This document shows, in pieces, positions 10,301 to 17,585 of a DNA stretch of 64,000 nucleotides. The notes under the pieces are model-generated. The model saw only the letters and a program-made list of their open reading frames with translations. It was not told the DNA's origin and did not search any database. The translations under genes were made by a program, and so were the position numbers. Positions within the stretch are counted from its first letter, which is position 1; the number at the start of each line of letters is the position of its first letter. Source of the stretch: Flavobacterium humidisoli (lineage in GTDB: Bacteria > Bacteroidota > Bacteroidia > Flavobacteriales > Flavobacteriaceae); the NCBI RefSeq assembly GCF_023272795.1, contig NZ_CP096829.1, positions 248,001-312,000 on the forward strand, read 5' to 3'.

Positions 10301-10518
10301 GAAAACATGATAACGTCTCCTGTCTTGGCTTTAATTTTATACTTCCCATCAAAATCGGTTTGAACTCCATTGCTAGTTCCTTTTACCACAACATTTGCAC
10401 CTGGAATTGGTCCACTTCCATCTGATACAATTCCTGAAATTGTTTTTTCCTGCGCAAAAAACAATTGAGCAGTCAACAAAAACACAAGAATTGCAAATCC
10501 TTTTAATCTTCTTTTCAT
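7348..10518 (-). CDS. SusC/RagA-family TonB-linked outer-membrane protein
   Basis: 1056 residues, a normal SusC length. Order of parts: signal peptide (1-22); carboxypeptidase-like regulatory domain (about 25-105, TISGIVSDGSGPIPGANVVV and TDFDGKYKIKA); TonB-box-like EEVVVQVAYG; plug (about 115-235, PEVRIRGFSSINGSNTPLYI, IESLTVLKDASSTSLYGSKA, GVIIITTKTG); then the barrel to the final LGLNLNF. It forms the TonB-driven transport channel for the SusD lipoprotein encoded directly downstream. The pair is an orphan locus here, with argS on one side and an unrelated exported protein on the other. No -7 element is obvious upstream, so the promoter is undefined. Confidence 0.96.
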   Translation of the reverse strand: MKRRLKGFAILVFLLTAQLFFAQEKTISGIVSDGSGPIPGANVVVKGTSNGVQTDFDGKYKIKAKTGDVIMFSYMGMKDQSITVGNSSTVNVKMQDGGEQLEEVVVQVAYGKAKKSSYTGSATQIKSEQLENRPLTNALSVLEGSSSGVQIQSSAGQPGAAPEVRIRGFSSINGSNTPLYIVDGVPYAGDISSLNSSDIESLTVLKDASSTSLYGSKAANGVIIITTKTGKSSKDKFSLNMSTGMTSRSIKDYERVNAFDYYPLEWEAIRNSRPMANQSQIDAANAYASTRVPVVLVTNPFNVPANSIVGTDGKLNPNAQLLYPQDLNWEKQLERAGVRQNVDFSYQGKSEKSNYFASLGYLNEEGYIQKSGFERTTGRLNLVTSLKDWFKTGVNISGALTNSKLGTDGVENTSSFKNPFRTIRTMGPIYPVFDHTANGDYVFDDNGDRVYSTTRGAGASNGRNVVYETLHDTDVVKGLALSARTFFEITFFKDFKFTTNASIDKTYSNRTYSYNTLIGDGAPTGLIGKDDKILTGVTYNQLLNYSKKVGSHNFTALLGHESFDYERNWTTGTKTGQVAQEIIEFVNYATTTGLNSYTRNYATESYFSRVGYDYDDKYIFSASLRRDGSSKFAKNNRWGNFWSFGGAWVISKENFLKEKTWINDLKLRASIGEVGNDSHTISDTNDAGSQINGLNYYVSQNTYSLGYDNGTEGGVLIYAAGAPNLKWEVNTQKDIAVEFGLFKNRLKGSIEYYNRNTDGLIFAVPNPLSSGLDNRMENIGSMVNKGIEISLDGAIIKTNDFSWNLNVNASTINNKITKLPQGEIIDGTKKLSVGHSIYDYWLRDWYGVDPADGYALYVANPQFVNSGDSTIRVVNGVNVTTDQNKALYHYAGSAIPDLFGSFGNTFKYKGLQLDIVCTYQIGGQMYDTNYAVLMHTGNNYGSAFSTDILNRWQKPGDVTDVPRLDVNRNTQSSAASDRWLKGSDYLSLRQINLSYKMPKEFISKLEIDNASVYINGENLLLFTKRQGMDPTQTFNGTTQNRYIPSRVITLGLNLNF

Positions 10519-10881
10519 TATAGTTTGTTTGAATTAAGGGGCGCAACTTATAAAATTAAATTAATTTTAACAAGATTTTACACTCATTTAACATAATTAA
10601 TTATAAAAATAAACTTACAATTATTTAGAGAAAATAAAAAAACCACCTATCTCTAGATGGTTTCAATCCTGTATCATTTATACTAAAAGCTTACTAATTC
10701 AAAATAGTTAAAAAACGAATATTAGGAGATATCTTAATAACTATGTAATTAAACACTATGAAATCTGATACAAAACTAATACAGAACTAAACTGCAAGTA
10801 TTACCGGATAAGCCAAAAAAACAATAAAAAAAGCCAATAGTTCGAAAACTATTGGCTTTAAAATTTCTTAAGATTTAATTC
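10519..10881. other. Intergenic region between SusC and argS
   Basis: 363 bases without a gene. It holds the AT-rich leader and promoter region of the SusC gene (next to 10518), an imperfect hairpin at about 10639-10662 (AAACCACCT / AGATGGTTT), and the argS terminator at 10822-10859. The middle is AT-rich sequence in which I see no further structure. Confidence 0.6.
10822..10859 (-). terminator. argS terminator
   Basis: A 13-base perfect stem (AAAGCCAATAGTT at 10830-10842, AACTATTGGCTTT at 10847-10859) with a CGAA tetraloop. The A-run at its left side is the U tract for minus-strand transcription coming from argS. Confidence 0.85.
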
Positions 10882-12660
10882 TTACATTCTCTCTGGAACT
10901 TCGATTCCTAATAATTGGAACGCAGATTTTATTACCTCAGCTACTTTTTGAGAAAGCTGAACTCTAAATATTTTCTTAGTTAAATCAACCTCTCCTAAAA
11001 TATGAACTGATTGGTAAAAAGAGTTATATTCTTTTACTAAATCGTACGTATAATTGGCAATTAATGCGGGACTATGATTTTGAGCAGCGTTCTGAATTAC
11101 TTCTGGGAAAAGTTCGATTTGTTTTACCAACTCTTTTTCTTTTTCATGAAGTTCTTCAATTTCAATTTTGTTAGAAAAATCAAAATCGGCTTTACGGATT
11201 ATAGACTGAATTCTTGCGTATGTATATTGAATAAACGGACCAGTATTTCCAGCAAAATCAACAGATTCTTCTGGATTGAATAAGATACGTTTTTTAGGAT
11301 CTATTTTTAAAATGTAATATTTCAAAGCTCCTAAACCAATTGTTTTGTACAATTTCGCTTTTTCTTCGTCAGAATAGCTGTCTAATTTTCCTAAATCTTC
11401 TGAGATTTGTTTTGCTGTATCAGTCATATCCTGCATCAAATCATCTGCATCTACAACAGTTCCTTCACGGCTTTTCATTTTTCCAGAAGGTAAATCAACC
11501 ATTCCGTATGATAAGTGATATAAGTTTGAAGCCCAGTCAAACCCTAATTTCTTCAAGATTAAGAATAATACCTTAAAGTGATGATCTTGCTCGTTTCCAA
11601 CTGTATAAATCATTCCACCAACATCTGGCATATCTTTTACGCGCTGAATTGCTGTTCCGATATCTTGTGTCATATAAACTGCTGTTCCGTCAGAACGCAA
11701 TACAATTTTACGATCTAAACCTTCATCAGTCAAATCAATCCAAACAGAACCGTCTGGATCTTTTTCAAAAACGCCTTTATCTAAACCTACCTGAACAACA
11801 TCTTTACCTAAAAGATAAGTGTTACTTTCGTAATAATATCTATCAAAATTAACTCCAAGATTAGTATAAGTTGTTGCAAAACCTTCATAAACCCATTCGT
11901 TCATTTTTTTCCAAAGAGAAATCACTTTTTCGTCGCCAGCTTCCCATTTTTTAAGCATGTCTTGTGCTTCAATGATAATTGGCGCTTGCTTTTTGGCTTC
12001 TTCTTCAGTTTTTCCAGCTTCTATTAAACCGTTAATTTCATTTTTGTAAGCTTTATCAAACTCTACGTAGTATTTACCAACTAATTTATCCCCTTTTAAA
12101 CCAGAAATTTCAGGAGTTTCTCCGTTTCCGAATTTCTCCCAAGCCAACATCGATTTACAGATATGAATTCCTCTATCGTTGATAATTTGTGTTTTGTATA
12201 CTTTTTTACCAGAAGCTTTAAGAATTTCTGCAACCGAATATCCTAACAAATTGTTACGAACGTGTCCTAAGTGCAAAGGTTTATTGGTATTTGGAGACGA
12301 ATATTCTACCATTACCGCTTTATCATCTGGGTTTGGAGCTATAAAACCAAATTGATTTTGATCTTTTATTCCGTTAAAGAAATTTACATAATAACTGTCT
12401 GAAATAACAATATTCAAGAAACCAGAAACTACATTAAAACGGGCAACTTCAGAAACATTCTCAACTAGATAATTTCCAATTTTATTTCCTAATTCAACTG
12501 GATTGCTTTTAGTCAATTTCAATAGCGGAAAAATGACCATTGTAATATCTCCTTCAAACTCTTTTCTAGTAGTTTGAAACTCGATTTTATCAACAGTAAC
12601 ATCAAATAATGCTTGTATTGCTTTTTGTATAGAAGGTGTAAGAATTTGTGATAATGACAT
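10882..12660 (-). CDS. argS: Arginyl-tRNA synthetase
   Basis: 592 residues, the normal size for bacterial ArgRS, which charges tRNA-Arg with arginine in the cytoplasm. An N-terminal ArgRS-specific domain covers about 1-100. The class I signature HLGH (in NKPLHLGHVRNN) lies near residue 135, followed by a conserved TAVYMTQDIG segment. The KMSKS position reads MKSREGT, in the segment LPSGKMKSREGTVV, as in many ArgRS enzymes. The C-terminal DALR-type anticodon-binding domain is helical and ends at EVPERM. Single-gene unit with its own terminator; a TATCTTTG -7 element lies at 12683-12690, giving a short 5' leader. Confidence 0.98.
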   Translation of the reverse strand: MSLSQILTPSIQKAIQALFDVTVDKIEFQTTRKEFEGDITMVIFPLLKLTKSNPVELGNKIGNYLVENVSEVARFNVVSGFLNIVISDSYYVNFFNGIKDQNQFGFIAPNPDDKAVMVEYSSPNTNKPLHLGHVRNNLLGYSVAEILKASGKKVYKTQIINDRGIHICKSMLAWEKFGNGETPEISGLKGDKLVGKYYVEFDKAYKNEINGLIEAGKTEEEAKKQAPIIIEAQDMLKKWEAGDEKVISLWKKMNEWVYEGFATTYTNLGVNFDRYYYESNTYLLGKDVVQVGLDKGVFEKDPDGSVWIDLTDEGLDRKIVLRSDGTAVYMTQDIGTAIQRVKDMPDVGGMIYTVGNEQDHHFKVLFLILKKLGFDWASNLYHLSYGMVDLPSGKMKSREGTVVDADDLMQDMTDTAKQISEDLGKLDSYSDEEKAKLYKTIGLGALKYYILKIDPKKRILFNPEESVDFAGNTGPFIQYTYARIQSIIRKADFDFSNKIEIEELHEKEKELVKQIELFPEVIQNAAQNHSPALIANYTYDLVKEYNSFYQSVHILGEVDLTKKIFRVQLSQKVAEVIKSAFQLLGIEVPERM

Positions 12661-12985
12661 GTAAACTTATTTTTAAAGTGAGCAAAGATACTGCTTATTC
12701 ATCAATTAGAGAAAATCAAAAACATATTAAATTCAGAAAAAGAGTTTCAATTTGACAAAAAAGCACATTTTTTATTTGTTAAAATTATCAAAAAATCAAA
12801 ACCGTAATCTCTTACAAAACAGGCAATGAGAAAAAAAATATGCTTTTTTATTTAATTTCTTGTAACATATCAACCGTAAAAGAGTCTTAATAGAGACTTT
12901 AATTTTTTCAAAGTCACAAAAAAAAAGAAAAACTAACAAAACGAAATCATCATCAATCAAATCAAAAATAATCAGTAAAAAAATC
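12661..12985. other. Intergenic region with divergent promoters for argS and a TonB-type protein
   Basis: 325 bases without a gene. CAAAGATA at 12683-12690 is a minus-strand -7 element (TATCTTTG) for argS. An imperfect hairpin at about 12879-12901 (AGTCT / AGACT around a short loop, then a T-rich tract) lies about 85 bases before the plus-strand gene and may be a leader structure or terminator. The remainder is A- and T-rich with no clear feature. Confidence 0.5.
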
Positions 12986-15406
12986 ATGAAATTAAAATTC
13001 TTTCTGTTTGCGTTATTCGGTATAATCGCAACAGCACAGGCCCAGAATACTGGAAGTATTACTGGAAAAATTACAGAAAAGTCGAACAATGCGCCAATTT
13101 CTTATGCAACTGTTTCGCTTAAAGAAAATGGAAAAGTGGTTTCTGGAGTAAATACAGATGATAACGGAGACTTTTCATTTAAAAACATTGGTCTAAAAAG
13201 TTACACAATCGAGATTCAATATATTGGATTTAGAAAATACATCGGTTCTGTTCTTTTGAGCGAAAACAAAAAAAATGCCACTTTAAATGTTTCGCTTGAA
13301 GAAGAAGCTACACAGCTTAAAGGTGTTAACATTGTTAGCGAGCGTTCAACTATCGAACAAAAAATTGATAGAAAAGTGGTTACTGTTGGTAAAGATTTAA
13401 CTACGGCTGGAGCTTCTGCATCAGATATTATGAACAATATTCCTTCTGTAAATGTAGATCAAGACGGAAAACTTTCGCTTCGCGGAAATGACAATGTTCG
13501 TGTATTAATTGACGGGCGTCCAACAAATATTGACCCTGCCCAATTATTAAAACAAATTCCATCGACTTCTATCAAGAAAATTGAATTGATTACTAACCCA
13601 AGTGCAAAATACAATCCAGAAGGAATGTCTGGAATCATTAATATCATCTTGCATAAAAATGCGAATACTGGTTTTAACGGAAGTTATAGCGGTGGTATTA
13701 CATTTGGTAAAACGGCAAAATACAACCAATCTTTAGATTTAAATTACAAAACTGGGAAAGTAAATTTCTTTGGAAATGTGGGACAAAACTTTGGAACTTA
13801 CCAAAACACAGGATTCATACAAAGATTTGATCAAGATATAGTTCAAAATATTTCTGTTTTGAATGATAATGATTCCTACTTATACAAAATTGGAATGGAT
13901 TATTTAATTGATGATCACAACACTTTGTCTATCTACACAAATCAAAACAAATCTAACGGAAAAGGCTTTGTAGATACTGATATTGATTACAATAATGTAA
14001 CTGGTTCTGATATTTCTAATATCTTTCAAAAATCAAGCTATTGGGGACCTGATAGAGTTGGAACATACAATTTGGCATACAAACACATCTTCAAAAAAGA
14101 AGGCCATACTTTAGATTTTGAAGCAAATTACAGTGATAATAAAGAAACTCAAAATGCTTCTTTCGACACTAAAACAACCAAAATTGACAATACTGCTTCT
14201 GGTATTGTTTATAATGATTTTCTTCAAGGAACCAGAAAATTAAGCACTGTGAACGTAGATTATGTTAATCCGTTAAACGAAAAAACAACCCTTGAAGCTG
14301 GAGCTGAAGCAAGGATCACGAGAACTGATAACGATTATATTACTGGAAATCCTTTGTTACCTGTAGCAAGCCAAACCTCTCATTATACTTATGATACAGA
14401 TATTTATTCTGCTTATGTAACATTTGGACAGAAATACAAAAAGTTTAGCTATCAATTGGGTGCACGTTTTGAAAGTTATAAAGTACAGGCAAATTTAAAT
14501 TACGGTCAGACTAAATTTGATGATGATTATATTACATTGTATCCATCTGCCTATTTAACGTATAATTTGAATGAGAAAAACACTTTACAGTTAAGCTACA
14601 GCAGACGTGTAGACCGTCCGAGTTTAGAACAGACAAAACCTATTCGTGAATTTGCAACTCCATTGGTAACTTCATTAGGAAACCCAGAATTAAGACCTCA
14701 GTTTACCAACTCAGTAGAAGTAAATTATACTAAAACTCTTGAAAAAGGAAGCTTTACAACTGGAGTTTTTGTTAGAAGTATTAATGACCAAATCAGCAGA
14801 ATTTTATATCCTGATCCAGCAGATCCGAGCATGGAAAAACAAATCATGAGTTTTACCAACTACGATCATAATACAGCTTACGGATTTGAAGTTTCTTTCA
14901 ATTATAAAATCACAAAATGGTGGGATATCCAACCATCGATTGATTTCTCAAGTATTAATCAGCAAGGTATCGTATTCCAATATGATCCTGCAACAAACAC
15001 AAGTAATCCAATCGACAGAAAAATCACAGTTGCTGCTTTCAACGGACGTATGAACTCTAATTTTAAAGTAAACAAACGTTTAAGTTTCTTAGCTTTTGGA
15101 TTCTATAGAGGCGCTACAGACGGGCTTCAAAATAACAGCCACGAAATGTATAAAATGGATATCGGTACACGTTACACCTTATTGGACAACAAAATGAATT
15201 TGAGCGTTCGTTTCAATGACGTTTTCAATACCATGAAATATGCTTTTGACACCATGTATCCTTATCCTCAAGCAGGTCAGTTTAAATGGGAAAGCCAAAC
15301 GGTTTACTTTGGTTTGACTTACAACTTTGGAGGCGGAAAAATCAAAAATTTACAACGTAAACAAAGAGACGACAATACTAACAAAGGCGGGGGCGGCATG
15401 TTCTAA
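12986..15406 (+). CDS. TonB-dependent receptor-like outer-membrane barrel (OMP_b-brl_3 type)
   Basis: 806 residues. Signal peptide (1-19), then a carboxypeptidase-like regulatory domain (about 22-108, GSITGKITEKSNNAPISYAT ... DDNGDFSFKNIGLKSYTIEI), a plug (about 115-220, NIPSVNVDQDGKLSLRGNDN and RVLIDGRPTN, IKKIELITNPSAKYNPEGMS), and a large barrel. The plug variant IELITNPSAKYNPEG and the barrel type are typical of the outer-membrane beta-barrel family abundant in Bacteroidota. The C-terminus is unusual for a barrel: after LTYNFGGGKIKNLQ it has a polar tail and a glycine run (GGGGMF). Single gene, ended by a bidirectional hairpin. The substrate is unknown; nothing in the neighbourhood suggests one. 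Confidence 0.92.
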   Translation: MKLKFFLFALFGIIATAQAQNTGSITGKITEKSNNAPISYATVSLKENGKVVSGVNTDDNGDFSFKNIGLKSYTIEIQYIGFRKYIGSVLLSENKKNATLNVSLEEEATQLKGVNIVSERSTIEQKIDRKVVTVGKDLTTAGASASDIMNNIPSVNVDQDGKLSLRGNDNVRVLIDGRPTNIDPAQLLKQIPSTSIKKIELITNPSAKYNPEGMSGIINIILHKNANTGFNGSYSGGITFGKTAKYNQSLDLNYKTGKVNFFGNVGQNFGTYQNTGFIQRFDQDIVQNISVLNDNDSYLYKIGMDYLIDDHNTLSIYTNQNKSNGKGFVDTDIDYNNVTGSDISNIFQKSSYWGPDRVGTYNLAYKHIFKKEGHTLDFEANYSDNKETQNASFDTKTTKIDNTASGIVYNDFLQGTRKLSTVNVDYVNPLNEKTTLEAGAEARITRTDNDYITGNPLLPVASQTSHYTYDTDIYSAYVTFGQKYKKFSYQLGARFESYKVQANLNYGQTKFDDDYITLYPSAYLTYNLNEKNTLQLSYSRRVDRPSLEQTKPIREFATPLVTSLGNPELRPQFTNSVEVNYTKTLEKGSFTTGVFVRSINDQISRILYPDPADPSMEKQIMSFTNYDHNTAYGFEVSFNYKITKWWDIQPSIDFSSINQQGIVFQYDPATNTSNPIDRKITVAAFNGRMNSNFKVNKRLSFLAFGFYRGATDGLQNNSHEMYKMDIGTRYTLLDNKMNLSVRFNDVFNTMKYAFDTMYPYPQAGQFKWESQTVYFGLTYNFGGGKIKNLQRKQRDDNTNKGGGGMF

Positions 15407-15455
15407 TCTTGTCTGAGAAAATTTTTTAAACAGTTTTTTAAATAATTTCTTGTAG

Positions 15456-15494
15456 AAAAAAAGTCTGGAGATTGCCACCTCCAGACTTTTTTTT
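15456..15494. terminator. Bidirectional terminator between OMP gene and cutC
   Basis: GTCTGGAG (15463-15470) pairs with CTCCAGAC (15479-15486), extended by A:T pairs on both sides, with an 8-base loop. It serves the convergent genes on each side. Confidence 0.85.
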
Positions 15495-15507
15495 GTTTTA
15501 TTCTATA

Positions 15508-16179
15508 CTATAAAAAGTTACACAATTCCTTTATTTCTTCTGGATTTGCAGTTTCAGAATTATCTGTGATTGCTGAAGAATGATAAAAAGTAAGGTCTAA
15601 TTTTTCTTGTAACAATTTGATATTTGAAGATCTTAAACCTCCTCCTGGCATAATTTCAATTCTGTCTCCCGCTAGTTCTTGAAGCCTTTCTAAAGCGAAA
15701 ATCCCTTCCTCTACATTTACACCTTGACCTGAAGTTAAAATGGTTTTGAAGCCACAGTCGATTACATCTTCGAGCGATTTTTCAGGATTTTTAACTACGT
15801 CAAAAGCGCGGTGAAAAGTACAAGATAAGGGATGCGCCAAATGCACTAATTCCTTATTCTGCTTTTTATTTACTTTTCCGTTTTCTTTTAAAATCCCGAA
15901 AACGAAACCGTCTACACCTAGTTTTTTATATTGCTTGATATCTTGTTTCATTTCGGTAAGCTCTTCGTCAGAATAAACAAAATCACCACCTCGAGGCCTT
16001 ATAATAACGTGCATTTTTATATTTATACTTTCGCGAACTTTTACTACCAAAATAGAGTTTGGAGTAGTTCCTCCCAATTTCATATTTTCACATAGCTCAA
16101 TTCTATCTGCGCCATTTGCTTGAGCAATTAATGCCGATTCATAATTAAAACAAGCTATTTCTAGTTGATTTTTTTTCAT
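15508..16179 (-). CDS. cutC: CutC family protein (copper homeostasis type)
   Basis: 223 residues; a TIM-barrel protein of the CutC family. Recognisable segments are the start LEIACFNYESALIAQANGAD, RIELCENMKLGGTTPN, the HVIIRPRGGDFVYSDEE motif, and CTFHRAFDVVKNPEKSLED followed by GFKTILTSGQG and MPGGGLRSSNI. The name comes from copper-sensitive E. coli mutants, but the link with copper has been questioned and the activity is not settled. The protein has no signal peptide and is cytoplasmic. Single-gene unit; an imperfect hairpin (AAACCAGA / TCTGGTTT, about 16207-16240) lies upstream. Confidence 0.93.
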   Translation of the reverse strand: MKKNQLEIACFNYESALIAQANGADRIELCENMKLGGTTPNSILVVKVRESINIKMHVIIRPRGGDFVYSDEELTEMKQDIKQYKKLGVDGFVFGILKENGKVNKKQNKELVHLAHPLSCTFHRAFDVVKNPEKSLEDVIDCGFKTILTSGQGVNVEEGIFALERLQELAGDRIEIMPGGGLRSSNIKLLQEKLDLTFYHSSAITDNSETANPEEIKELCNFL

Positions 16180-16255
16180 TTTGATTTCAATAGTTTTTCT
16201 CCAAATGAAACCAGATAAGTTTTAAAACCTGTCTGGTTTGAGTACGCAATTTATA

Positions 16256-16288
16256 AAAAAACCTGCTCCCAATAAGAAACAGGTTTTA
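16256..16288 (-). terminator. fabH terminator
   Basis: AAAACCTG (16258-16265) pairs with CAGGTTTT (16280-16287) around a 14-base loop, with an A-run on the left that reads as a U tract for fabH on the minus strand. Confidence 0.65.
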
Positions 16289-16314
16289 AAAAAATATAAT
16301 GTAAGATGATTATT

Positions 16315-17322
16315 TTACCATTTAATAATAGCACTTGCCCAAGTAAATCCACTTCCGAAGGCTGCTAAAACTACAGTATCTCCAGATTTGATTTTCCCTT
16401 GTTCCCAAGCTTCTGTCAGAGCAATCGGAATAGATGCTGCTGTTGTGTTTCCGTATTTCTGAATATTGTTGTGAACTTGGTCGTCTGTTAATTTGAATTT
16501 ATTTTGAATGAATTGCGAAATTCTCAAATTTGCTTGATGCGGAATCAACATATCAATATCTGAAACTTGAAGACCATTTGCCTCCAATCCTTCATTGATT
16601 ACTTCAGCAAAACGAACTACAGCATTTTTAAATACAAATTGTCCGTTCATATATGGATAATAACTTTCATCATTCGGATCATTATCTGCAATAATATCTG
16701 TTACCCAACGCGCTCCCATTCCTGGTGCCTGCAAAGCTAATTCTTCTGCATGCTCTCCTTCAGAGTGTAAATGTGTAGATAAAATTCCTTTGCTTAAATC
16801 TTCTTCACGGCTTAAAACTGCAGCTCCTGCTCCATCTCCAAAAATTACAGAAACTCCACGTCCGCGAGTTGTCATGTCTAATCCTGTAGAGTGAACCTCA
16901 GAACCAATAACCAAAATATTTTTATACATTCCTGTTTTAATATATTGATCTGCAACAGAAATTGCATAAACAAAACCAGAACATTGATTTCTAACATCTA
17001 ATGCTCCAACTGTTCTTAAACCTAAATCTCTTTGAACCAGAACTCCAGGCCCTGGAAAATAATAATCTGGACTTAATGTAGCAAAAACTACAAAGTCAAT
17101 ATCTTCTTTGGCAACACCAGAACGCTCGATTGCAATTTTAGCTGCTTTTACTCCCATTGAAGTAGTAGTGTCTTCTCCACGGATAATGTGTCTTCTTTCC
17201 TGAATTCCGGTTCTTTCCTGAATCCATTCATCATTGGTATCCATTATCTTAGACAAATCATCGTTAGTCACCACATTAGAAGGAACATAATATCCTAAAC
17301 CAGCTATTTTTGAATGATACAT
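16315..17322 (-). CDS. fabH: 3-oxoacyl-ACP synthase III (FabH)
   Basis: 335 residues from the ATG at 17322. It starts type II fatty-acid synthesis by condensing an acyl-CoA with malonyl-ACP in the cytoplasm. The Cys-His-Asn triad is visible: Cys at about 114 (DVRNQCSGFVYAI), His in MLIPHQANLRI, Asn in KYGNTTAASIPIAL. The glycine-rich end AAFGSGFTWASAIIKW is typical. The frame stays open 22 codons further upstream, but a -7 element (TAAATTTG, 17356-17363) lies inside that extension, and the family start matches MYHSKIAGLGYYVP, so 17322 is preferred. Single gene with its own terminator. Many Bacteroidota carry more than one FabH-like protein; the exact acyl preference is unknown. Confidence 0.95.
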   Translation of the reverse strand: MYHSKIAGLGYYVPSNVVTNDDLSKIMDTNDEWIQERTGIQERRHIIRGEDTTTSMGVKAAKIAIERSGVAKEDIDFVVFATLSPDYYFPGPGVLVQRDLGLRTVGALDVRNQCSGFVYAISVADQYIKTGMYKNILVIGSEVHSTGLDMTTRGRGVSVIFGDGAGAAVLSREEDLSKGILSTHLHSEGEHAEELALQAPGMGARWVTDIIADNDPNDESYYPYMNGQFVFKNAVVRFAEVINEGLEANGLQVSDIDMLIPHQANLRISQFIQNKFKLTDDQVHNNIQKYGNTTAASIPIALTEAWEQGKIKSGDTVVLAAFGSGFTWASAIIKW

Positions 17323-17355
17323 ATATCTATTATTATTTATTAAAAAATTGGATTG

Positions 17356-17363
17356 CAAATTTA
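17356..17363 (-). promoter_or_regulatory. fabH -7 element
   Basis: CAAATTTA on the plus strand is TAAATTTG on the minus strand, matching TAnnTTTG. It sits 34 bases before the chosen start codon and inside the longer possible reading frame, which argues for the shorter protein. Confidence 0.5.
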
Positions 17364-17585
17364 CGCATACTTTAAAATATACGTACACAAAATACTATTT
17401 TTTTCGTTATTAGCAATTTAATATATTCTAATTATACGCTAACTTATCATCATTTACTTCTTGAAAAGGCAATTTTCGGACGCAAACATTGAAAAAAATT
17501 AAAAATCAGGCTCAAGATGTAACAAGACAAAACTATCTTAGACAAACATTTGAATACCGATTTACAAACCCATAAAATTCAAACT

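Noticed and set aside
5868..10518. A full polysaccharide utilisation locus
   Set aside because: No glycoside hydrolase, lyase, esterase or regulator is next to the SusC/SusD pair.
12796..13089. A minus-strand open frame of 97 codons over the start of the TonB-type gene
   Set aside because: Low-complexity Phe/Ile-rich translation, overlaps a well-supported gene and the AT-rich leader; no family likeness.
15361..15406. Frameshift at the glycine-rich end of the TonB-type gene
   Set aside because: The frame is continuous to a stop followed by a terminator; nothing indicates a broken gene.
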